A stretch of 11,958 bases of DNA from the NCBI GenBank assembly GCA_024695225.1, contig JAILIO010000090.1, positions 1 through 11,958 of the forward strand, read 5' to 3'. The notes under the pieces are model-generated. The model was not told the origin of the DNA and made no database searches. It worked only from the letters and a program-made list of their open reading frames with translations. This stretch comes from Lachnospiraceae bacterium. GTDB lineage: Bacteria; Bacillota; Clostridia; Lachnospirales; Lachnospiraceae. Shown here one piece after another: positions 1 to 7,439 of the stretch (position 1 is the stretch's first letter; each line of letters opens with the position of its first letter). The position numbers and the translations under genes are program-made.

Positions 1-3000
1 GGATACCGACAATCTCTACAGCTGGGTCCACAACTGCGACATCTTCTACGGCAGCACCGGCGGAGATTCCGACCAGGCCAAGGGCGACGGCACCATCGAT
101 GTCAAAGGCAATTCCCAGTATCAGACATACAGCTACAACCACTTCTGGGACAGCGGAAAAGCATCTCTCTGCGGTATGAAATCCGAAAGTGGCGAGAACT
201 TCATTACCTATCACCACAACTGGTTTGACCATTCAGATTCCAGGCATCCCCGTGTGCGTACCATGTCCGTCCACTCCTACAACAACTTCTATGACGGCAT
301 ATCCAAATACGGAGCGGGAGCAGCTTACAGATCATCCATTTTCATGGATTCCAACTATTTCAGAAACTGCCAGTATCCCATGCTGAGTTCCATGCAGGGA
401 AGCGATATATATGCAGGGGGTACTACCTCTTCAAAAGAACATGCCACATTCTCAAGTGAGGACGGTGGAATAATAAAGGCCTACGGTAATCTGTTCGAGG
501 GCAGCAATATAACCGTCATACCATATGCCTGTGAGAACTATATCCGTAAGGGAGTGACTGTACCTTACGATCTGGACGCAGCTTCAACAGAGCAGTTCGA
601 TGCATACTTTGTTGCAGAACGTTCAACTACGGTTCCTTCAACAGTTGCAGCTTACCAGGGCGGTTCGACATATACGAACTTTGACACAAATGAAGACCTG
701 GGTGTGGAAAAAGGAGATATAGATGCTGCGGCGGATGTTCCCGCCCAGGTTATGGCCCATGCAGGTCGTGTGCAAGGCGGAGACCTCCGGTGGGATTTCG
801 GAGCAGATGCTGCAGGTGAGACCACAGCCGCTGACGTGTCCTATGCTGTTGACAGCGCACTGAAGTCGCTGGTCGTAAATTACAAGACTGCATTGGTATC
901 TATAGGCGGTTTTGCCTCAACAGTTGTATCTTCAAGTATTTCAGATCCTTTTTATGCGAGAGTCATAGGTGACAAGGACGCGGCTGCAAACAGGTATAAT
1001 GCTGCGGGAATTGCCGCCCGTACCACTTACGAAGCAGAATCCAGCGCAGGAAAAACAGTCACCATTTACACACCTGTCGAAGGGTACGAATTCGTTTCTT
1101 CTGAATTCCTCACAAGTCAGAGCGCAGATACCACAACGGATTCCCATGTCATCGCAGACAGCGTTGACTACGGAAACTTCTCTCTGATAAAACCCAAAAC
1201 CATCAAGGGCAAGACAGACAGGATCTCCCTTTATAAATCATCTGCTGCAGAGAATTGCGGTACCTTCACCGTGAAAGATGTGCCTGCAGACAGCGTGATC
1301 CGTTTTGTGTTGTGCAGTGACGGCAAAGAGGCAGACGGTACTCTCAGAACCTCATATTATGAAATTGCAGACAGCAGTGGAACCAGTGTTCTTAAGGGTG
1401 ATCTTTCCGGCAGCAGTGACACTACCGTGGTAACCAAAAAGATAACTGCCGGCGGTGATTTCACGCTGAAATATGATGCTGATCATCTTTCAGAAACCTT
1501 TAACATCAGGATCGTTTCCGCTACAGTGTGCACCGTTAGCACATCCGGCGGCGGGTCAGACCCTGTTGTAGATGATACGGACTATGCGGTGACTCTGAAT
1601 GCAGGTGATGGAGTGACTGTTTCCACCACACCTTCAGCAACCTACAAAAAGGGAGCGACAGTCAGCTTTGTTGCAACGGTAGACGATGCAGACAATTATG
1701 ACATGAGTGTGGTTATAAAGAGAGCCAGCGGGACCCAGGTGAGCTACAAGAAGACTGACAATACTTACAGTTTCACAATGCCTGCAAGCGCTGTGACTAT
1801 TACACTTACTGCTTCTGCAAAGACTCCTGAAGAAGAAGAGATCGTCTATCACGATGTAAGCTTTGATGTGGACGGTGTCATCACAATGGTGCAGGTGGAA
1901 GATGGAAAGACCGTGAGTTCATCTGATATTCCGGATGTATCCGACATAGACGGTTTCCAGTGCTGGTCTCTGGGAACCACAACTGATGATGCGGTGGATC
2001 CTGCATCTTATACCATAACTGAAGATGTGACTTTCACGGCAGTCATAAAAGAATATGTATATACATACAGCGCAGAATTTCAGGCTGCATCCTATCTGTC
2101 AGAGATAGGTGCATTCTCAAACGCTGAAAAATATGGGGCGGCCATCAGCAGCGGACTCTCCACAGCCTATATCGCACAGGATGATGACAATCCTTTGGTG
2201 TACGGGCCCTTTACTTTCAATGACTGGAAGATCCCTTCAAAAAATAAGAACACCATCGGGATCAGATACGAAAAAGATTCCACCGGGACTGTCAGCACAA
2301 ACGGTATGTTAACTGTAGAGGTCCCTGACGGCGCAGCTGTTCTGTATATAAGCGGACGTACCGGAAAATCCTCCGGGGTTGCCCACTTTAAACTGACTGG
2401 TCCAGATGGTAGATCATACACAGCTGAAAATTCCGCCGGAAAAGAAAATCAGATCGCAGGTGGCGGAACCCAGACTATTTCTTACAAGCTGGGAGTGGCA
2501 GGCACATATAAGCTTGAGTATGACCTTGATGCCCAGGCCGCAGATTCAAATGCCAGTGAACTTCGTTTTTATGAGGTTAGCCTGACTGCCTCCGTTGATG
2601 AGAGGGCAGATCCCTACAATGTTGTGACCTTTGTGAATGGCGATAAAACATTGGCCGCGATAAAGAAGGAACGCGGAGATTTTATCGACAGAGCAGATAT
2701 ACCTTCTGTTTCTCTCACTGCGGATGAGACATTGCTGGGCTGGTCTGCCACAGGAGATGAAGCGGATGTGGTCACAATTGATGAAATCATGGATATCAAT
2801 GTGATGGCAGATACAACTTATTATGCCATTAAGGAATCCACCGGAGATGATGTCACAAAATATACAGTGACTTACTACATCAATGAGACTACCGGGTATA
2901 CAGAGACTGTCATAGATGGAAACACACTTGCAAATGTGCCTTCGATCAATGCTCCCGCAGGCAAGGAATTCAAGGGCTGGAGTGAGACTGAGAACGGAAC

Positions 3001-6000
3001 TGTATACATAGATACAACAACCTGGAAACCCACGGCTGATACCACTCTGTATGCGGTGTATGCTGATTACACACCCGCCCCTACGGCATGGGTTTACGAC
3101 TTTACTGAGACCGGAACAACGACTGCAAATAATACAAAAATATGGAACCTGAATACAGGAAAAGTGACAGGAACCACTTCGTTATTTGCTCTCGAAGGAA
3201 ATGCATCTACAGGTGAATATAAAAAAGTAACCGGTTCTGCAGAAATATCAGGTATTACTTTTGGACCTTATGGGGACACCTCAACAAAGAAGAAATTTCT
3301 GCAAGTGACCAGCTCAAAAGGAATAACATTTGTTACGGAAAAAGATGGTTGTACGCTTTATATCTTTACTATCAATGGAGAGGATGAAAGAAAAGTAAAA
3401 GTTGATGGTACGGTGGTTGAGCCTGTTTCAGGATTGGCAACAACAACAGTAAATAGTGGAACTCATACTATACTTAAGGGAGCCAGTAAAGACGCTCATG
3501 TTGCTGCAGTTATTCTCACCTATGTTCCCGAAACCACGACAGCCGATCTTGATGTGACTTATGACGATACTAAGATCAGCACATCACTTTCAGCAAACGT
3601 TACCTCATTTTACAAGGATACAGAGATCACATTCAACGCAGAGGTAAAAGAGGGTTACAAGAATCTTGTGGTTAAAAAGACTGTGGAGGGTGGAAGTGAA
3701 GAGACCATGACTCCTGATGAGACCACAGGTCTTTATTCACTGACACTCAGTGCCAACACGGCCGTCACCATGACTGTAGATGTGGATACATCTACTTATG
3801 TGAAAATAGGCCTTGAAGCTGAAGGTTTATATACAGATTTTATTCCGGGCAAATACGAAGCAGGTAGTGATATAACCTTCAATACTTATCTCAGCTCGGG
3901 ATATGATCAAAATTCTGCGGTTGTTCAAATAACAAAAAAAGATAAAAGTGCTGTTGTATATGAGAAGAATTCTTCTACCGGACAGACAACATACAAATTT
4001 TCTGTGCCTGATCAGGATGTAACCATAAATATTAAGGCCACAAAGTTAGTTCCCGAATCCATCTCTGTCCATGAGAAAAACTGTGAAGAAACGGCTTCCT
4101 CCATGGAGATCTACGAAGGAGAATCTGTAGCGCTGGTTGCGGATATCAGCCCTGCGGGCGTCACGGATGCGGAGAGCTGGACATCGTCCGCAGAAACTGT
4201 GGCCACAGTCAGCAGAGGTCTTATAACGGGAGTATCAAAGGGAACTGCTGTTATTACCGTTTCTGTCGGCAGTGGGGAAAATGTTAAAACAGCTACAGTA
4301 AACCTCACTGTGAAGGAAGTGGTGCCCACTGCGGTCGTGATCAAAAAAGACGGTACGGATGTGGGAGACAGCATAAGTCTTTATAAGGATGGAACGGTGA
4401 CACTCACTGCGGCCGTTGAGCCGGTCCTTGCGAAGTATAAATCCGTGGAATGGGCATCCACAAATACTTCTGCAGTGACTGTTGAAAACGGAATAGTTTC
4501 CGCAGTTGGCATTGGAGAGTCCGAGGTAAGCGTAACTGTCACCGACAATAATGAGGGAACCGTAACTGACAAAGTCACTGTGAAGGTTACCGAACTGATT
4601 CCCACAGGTATCATCCTTAAAGATTCAAGCGGCAGTGATCAGACCGGAAAGACCATAAGTCTTGAGCCGAATGGTACTGTAACAATAACAGCCACAAAAC
4701 AGCCTGCGGATGCCAGCGGCAGTATCGTCTGGAGCAGCAGCAACCCTTCAGTGGCGACTGTGAACGGCGGAGTGATTACAGCAGTCTCAGCGGGGAAGGC
4801 AGTCATTACCGCAACCATCGATCCTGACAGTCTCAGTACAGAGCTGACAGATACCATAAAGGCAGAGCTTACAGTAGTGGTCAGCAAACAAGAAGAATCC
4901 ACAAGTGAAATATATGTGGAATATCGGGATGATGGATACACTTACACCGGTTCCAAGATAACACCTGCATTTGAGGTTTATGACGGGGAATACAGGCTCA
5001 TTAAAGGCAGAGATTATGCTGTCAGTTTCAAGAACAATGTCAACGCATACACGATCTCTGAAGATGACAAAGACTTCGACTCGAAACTGGCTCCTCAGCT
5101 TACGGTGAAACTCAAGGGGCTTTACAGCGGATCTCATGTTGAATACTTCACAATCTCACCTATTGAGCTTGAGGATGGAGAAATCACCTCAGCTGAGGTC
5201 AAGCCTGTTGCATACAAGGCCGGTAAGAGTTATGCTCCCGCTCCCAAGGTGATCTATAACGGAAAGGCCCTGAAGAAGAATAAGGACTATACTCTTAAAT
5301 ATTACAAAGACGGGGATACCTCCACAGCCCTTGATAAATGTGCTGATGCAGGCAAATACCAGATATATGCGGAATTTATCGGAAATTATGATGGATCAGC
5401 CAAGGTTGCAGACTTCGTCATCTATGACTCCTCAAGCGTTGTGCCTGTAAATAAACTTAAGATCAGTCTGGACAAGAAGGCTGTGAGTTATAAGGCAAGC
5501 GGCATCACCGTCGGCCCTGAAGACACAAATGACATCATTCTCTCTGTGAAGAGCGGAAGCAATGATGTGGACAGAGAAGCATACACAGTAACCGTTGAAA
5601 ACGGAGCTGCGGTTGGAAAAGCCAGCGCGGTGGTCACATTTGATGTGAATGAGGGATATGCAGGTACAAAGGTGCTCACATTCAATATCACCGGAACAGA
5701 TCTGAAGACGTTAAAGATCATGGGATCAGACGGCAGCAGTGACTGGACGCCTTCTGACCTTACATATACCGGAGAAAATCTCAGCCAGAATGGATCATTT
5801 AAGGTGATGGACGGCGAGACTGAGCTCACAGGAAGCATATATCTCGACAAGGAAGATGCTGATTATTTCATCTCATATTCAGAAATAAGAAATGCAGGAA
5901 AGGTTAAAATGACCTTCACAGGAAATCCTTTGAGGGGTTATTCGGGCAAAGTTGTGAAGAACTACAAGATACTGCCCATTGACCTTTCAGCCAAGGATTC

Positions 6001-6871
6001 CGAAGGCAATGATCAGGTTGCCGTAGCAAACGAAGATTCTCTTGAAACCGAATATGTGAAGGCCGGAGCCCAGATCATTCCTGAACTCACATACAATGAT
6101 GAGACACTGTTGGACGGCGCTGATTTCAAAGTGACCTACAAGAATAATAAGGCCGTTGCTGCGAGAGATGCTGCGAAGGCTCCTGAGATGACCATCAAAG
6201 GAAAGGGGAATTATACGGGAAGTCGCGTAGTCAAGTACACTATCACTGCGGCAGACCTTTCAAGTTCAGTGTTTATTGCCGCTCCCGACATAGTGTGCAA
6301 GGAAAATAAGAACAACAACTGGAAGCAGAATGTGACGGTTTACGACAGATCCGGAAAGAAACTTGCAAAGCAGGATTATACTGCAACCTTCTATGAGTAT
6401 GACTCCGACAGCAATACTCTGGGTTCTGAGATCGCAGACAAGGCAGTTATGGCCCAGGGCAGCTATGTGGCTGTCAAGATCACAGCGGGGACAAGCGGTC
6501 TGTATGCTCTTCCCGAGGGGTCAGATGCGCCTGTGGCAGTTTACAGACTTATGGCTGACAAGTCATCGGTTAAGAACATTGCAAAAGGTAAATTCGCCGT
6601 AAATCCTCAGGAATTTACCAATAGTGAGATCACCCTGGAACAGGATGACTTCAAGTCCAGAGCATTTGCCGGAACAGATGTGGCGCTGGTGGATGCTGAC
6701 AGCGACTCTGATGGGTTCAAGATCCTGGGCTATTACAACAATGTCCGCGAGAACAGCGGCGCTATCGCAATCGTACAGGGAAGCGGGGCTTACAGCGGCA
6801 CAAAGGTTCTCAAGTTCAAGATAGGCAAGAGAACAGCGGAGACCTGGTGGAAAACCGGGGGAAACAATTGA
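1..6871 (+). CDS. Large secreted multidomain pectate lyase (PL1), 5' end missing
   Basis: The frame is open from the left edge (first full codon at 2), giving 2,289 residues in the window; the signal peptide and N-terminal half of the catalytic domain lie outside. Residues 1 to about 265 match the C-terminal half of a family 1 pectate lyase: a DGTID calcium-site motif (D29, D33), WDSGK with K53, then HHNWF and SRHPRVR with R81 and R86, which correspond to the conserved PL1 lysine and arginines. The family cleaves pectate by beta-elimination outside the cell. Accessory modules follow: a beta-sandwich (nt ~905-1530), divergent InlB-type repeats (~1580-2050), a second sandwich (~2056-2600), InlB repeats (~2615-3070), a third sandwich (~3085-3535), two InlB-like repeats (~3540-4045), three Big_2 Ig-like domains (~4050-4890), and six or seven repeats with YTG/GNYxG motifs ending in FxI strands (~4900-6860). 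I see no LPXTG signal or C-terminal membrane helix, so anchoring is unclear. The sandwich modules may bind carbohydrate; that is inference. Confidence 0.9.
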   Translation, partial: DTDNLYSWVHNCDIFYGSTGGDSDQAKGDGTIDVKGNSQYQTYSYNHFWDSGKASLCGMKSESGENFITYHHNWFDHSDSRHPRVRTMSVHSYNNFYDGISKYGAGAAYRSSIFMDSNYFRNCQYPMLSSMQGSDIYAGGTTSSKEHATFSSEDGGIIKAYGNLFEGSNITVIPYACENYIRKGVTVPYDLDAASTEQFDAYFVAERSTTVPSTVAAYQGGSTYTNFDTNEDLGVEKGDIDAAADVPAQVMAHAGRVQGGDLRWDFGADAAGETTAADVSYAVDSALKSLVVNYKTALVSIGGFASTVVSSSISDPFYARVIGDKDAAANRYNAAGIAARTTYEAESSAGKTVTIYTPVEGYEFVSSEFLTSQSADTTTDSHVIADSVDYGNFSLIKPKTIKGKTDRISLYKSSAAENCGTFTVKDVPADSVIRFVLCSDGKEADGTLRTSYYEIADSSGTSVLKGDLSGSSDTTVVTKKITAGGDFTLKYDADHLSETFNIRIVSATVCTVSTSGGGSDPVVDDTDYAVTLNAGDGVTVSTTPSATYKKGATVSFVATVDDADNYDMSVVIKRASGTQVSYKKTDNTYSFTMPASAVTITLTASAKTPEEEEIVYHDVSFDVDGVITMVQVEDGKTVSSSDIPDVSDIDGFQCWSLGTTTDDAVDPASYTITEDVTFTAVIKEYVYTYSAEFQAASYLSEIGAFSNAEKYGAAISSGLSTAYIAQDDDNPLVYGPFTFNDWKIPSKNKNTIGIRYEKDSTGTVSTNGMLTVEVPDGAAVLYISGRTGKSSGVAHFKLTGPDGRSYTAENSAGKENQIAGGGTQTISYKLGVAGTYKLEYDLDAQAADSNASELRFYEVSLTASVDERADPYNVVTFVNGDKTLAAIKKERGDFIDRADIPSVSLTADETLLGWSATGDEADVVTIDEIMDINVMADTTYYAIKESTGDDVTKYTVTYYINETTGYTETVIDGNTLANVPSINAPAGKEFKGWSETENGTVYIDTTTWKPTADTTLYAVYADYTPAPTAWVYDFTETGTTTANNTKIWNLNTGKVTGTTSLFALEGNASTGEYKKVTGSAEISGITFGPYGDTSTKKKFLQVTSSKGITFVTEKDGCTLYIFTINGEDERKVKVDGTVVEPVSGLATTTVNSGTHTILKGASKDAHVAAVILTYVPETTTADLDVTYDDTKISTSLSANVTSFYKDTEITFNAEVKEGYKNLVVKKTVEGGSEETMTPDETTGLYSLTLSANTAVTMTVDVDTSTYVKIGLEAEGLYTDFIPGKYEAGSDITFNTYLSSGYDQNSAVVQITKKDKSAVVYEKNSSTGQTTYKFSVPDQDVTINIKATKLVPESISVHEKNCEETASSMEIYEGESVALVADISPAGVTDAESWTSSAETVATVSRGLITGVSKGTAVITVSVGSGENVKTATVNLTVKEVVPTAVVIKKDGTDVGDSISLYKDGTVTLTAAVEPVLAKYKSVEWASTNTSAVTVENGIVSAVGIGESEVSVTVTDNNEGTVTDKVTVKVTELIPTGIILKDSSGSDQTGKTISLEPNGTVTITATKQPADASGSIVWSSSNPSVATVNGGVITAVSAGKAVITATIDPDSLSTELTDTIKAELTVVVSKQEESTSEIYVEYRDDGYTYTGSKITPAFEVYDGEYRLIKGRDYAVSFKNNVNAYTISEDDKDFDSKLAPQLTVKLKGLYSGSHVEYFTISPIELEDGEITSAEVKPVAYKAGKSYAPAPKVIYNGKALKKNKDYTLKYYKDGDTSTALDKCADAGKYQIYAEFIGNYDGSAKVADFVIYDSSSVVPVNKLKISLDKKAVSYKASGITVGPEDTNDIILSVKSGSNDVDREAYTVTVENGAAVGKASAVVTFDVNEGYAGTKVLTFNITGTDLKTLKIMGSDGSSDWTPSDLTYTGENLSQNGSFKVMDGETELTGSIYLDKEDADYFISYSEIRNAGKVKMTFTGNPLRGYSGKVVKNYKILPIDLSAKDSEGNDQVAVANEDSLETEYVKAGAQIIPELTYNDETLLDGADFKVTYKNNKAVAARDAAKAPEMTIKGKGNYTGSRVVKYTITAADLSSSVFIAAPDIVCKENKNNNWKQNVTVYDRSGKKLAKQDYTATFYEYDSDSNTLGSEIADKAVMAQGSYVAVKITAGTSGLYALPEGSDAPVAVYRLMADKSSVKNIAKGKFAVNPQEFTNSEITLEQDDFKSRAFAGTDVALVDADSDSDGFKILGYYNNVRENSGAIAIVQGSGAYSGTKVLKFKIGKRTAETWWKTGGNN

Positions 6872-6957
6872 TCATGCAGCTTGCAGGCAGACTTGTAAAA
6901 CACATGATATGCGGGTGTACAGCGCGGTGCATGTGCCTTGTCGATGCTTAAGGTAAA

Positions 6958-7103
6958 CCGGTAAAATATGTGATACGCAGATACAAAACCATAGATGCCG
7001 GTTAAATGCGAGTTGCGCAGGTACGAAAATGTATGTGCCGGTTAAATTCAAGATGCGCAGGTGCGAAACTGTATGTTCCGGTTAAATGTGTGACCGCAGA
7101 GCC
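6958..7103. repeat. 40-bp tandem repeat, three full copies plus a partial
   Basis: Copies begin with CCGGT(T)AAA at 6958, 6998, 7038 and 7078, exactly 40 bp apart. Each carries a GCGCAGGT-like core (GCAG in the first copy) about 18 bp into the unit, then CGAAA or a variant and a TATG near the end. The fourth copy decays after about 26 bp. A more diverged copy may lie upstream from about 6890 (TTGTAAAACACATGATATGCG). The period is not a multiple of three, so it is unlikely to be coding. It sits directly 3' of the lyase gene and could be part of its 3' UTR. Confidence 0.85.
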
Positions 7104-7135
7104 AATATGACAGGCTTTGTTATGATCTGAATCTC

Positions 7136-7175
7136 AGACACCTTCTTTGCTGAAAATGCAGCAAAGGAGGTGTCT
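7136..7175 (+). terminator. Long hairpin, terminator-like but without a clear T tract
   Basis: A 17-bp stem pairs 7136-7152 (AGACACCTTCTTTGCTG) with 7159-7175 (CAGCAAAGGAGGTGTCT). There is one T-G wobble and a six-base AAAATG loop. It is the strongest inverted repeat in the gap and may end lyase transcription. The bases after it (TGGCTATAGG) lack the run of T expected of an intrinsic terminator, and the opposite strand has none either. The right arm contains AAAGGAGGTG, a perfect ribosome-binding sequence that the stem would hide. Confidence 0.45.
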
Positions 7176-7310
7176 TGGCTATAGGCAGTAGAGAAAGAAC
7201 CATTGCTGAAAATCGAACGGAAAAAGAGATGTTGGGAAGTGCCCCAGATATAGGCATATGAAAAGACGGAGAATTTTTGAAATCCGTAGGGCAAAGGAGA
7301 TATCTTGGGG
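7147..7310. repeat. Diverged tandem repeat, about 56 to 71 bp period
   Basis: Three degenerate copies start near 7147, 7203 and 7274. Each shows TTGCTGAAAAT or a variant, then an AAAGGAG-like block, then a (T)CTTGG or TGTTGGG block. The first two also share a later ATAGGCA followed by an A-rich AAAGA segment. GCAAAGGAG(G/A)T(G/A)TCTTGG is nearly identical at 7162 and 7291. The first copy overlaps the hairpin, so the hairpin may have arisen within the repeat family. Confidence 0.55.
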
Positions 7311-7433
7311 ATGTCCCGGTCACAAGCTGTTGAGTTGACAAACAGTGGCAAAATGTTCAAAAATAATGAGCAGGTTGACCATTTGGAGATCATAGGATTT
7401 TATGACATAAGTGGGAGTTTTGGCATTTGCTGA
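7311..7433 (+). CDS. Possible 40-residue leader ORF before the regulator
   Basis: An ATG at 7311, or an in-frame TTG at 7305, opens a 40 to 42 residue frame ending TGA at 7433, six bases before the ATG of the membrane regulator. AAAGGAG at 7293-7299 is well placed for the TTG start and far for the ATG. The regulator has no ribosome binding site of its own, so translational coupling from this frame would explain its expression. Against it: the start lies in a degenerate repeat, a TTGACA promoter-like box lies inside the frame, and I recognise no family. It may be chance. Confidence 0.2.
   Translation: MSRSQAVELTNSGKMFKNNEQVDHLEIIGFYDISGSFGIC
7335..7403 (+). promoter_or_regulatory. Candidate promoters for the membrane LuxR regulator
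   Basis: A perfect TTGACA lies at 7335-7340 but is followed only by a weak A-rich -10 (AAAAAT after 18 bp). TTGACC at 7375-7380 with a 17-bp spacer reaches TTTTAT at 7398-7403, which would give a leader of about 30 bases. Either could drive the gene at 7440; neither is a strong match as a pair. Confidence 0.25.
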
Positions 7434-7439
7434 TAAGAC

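Larger units (their letters stand above)
6872..7439. other. Repeat-rich intergenic gap between lyase and regulator genes
   Basis: This gap of about 570 bp follows the lyase stop codon. It contains a 40-bp tandem repeat, a long perfect hairpin, a second diverged tandem repeat and candidate promoters for the downstream gene, each listed separately. No frame in it has convincing protein character: short open stretches occur on both strands, but repeat periods that are not multiples of three argue against conserved coding. Confidence 0.75.

Noticed and set aside
4111..5137. Several minus-strand frames opposite the Big_2 modules
   Set aside because: They are shadows of the Ser/Thr/Val-rich coding bias of the lyase gene; no starts with ribosome binding sites.
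6958..7103. Plasmid-type iterons marking a replication origin
   Set aside because: No replication initiator gene, DnaA boxes or adjacent AT-rich unwinding region is recognisable nearby; the array is more simply a 3' minisatellite.
7082..7393. 103-codon minus-strand frame in the gap before the regulator
   Set aside because: No ribosome binding site; it reads through the diverged repeats and the hairpin on the opposite strand and shows no family character.
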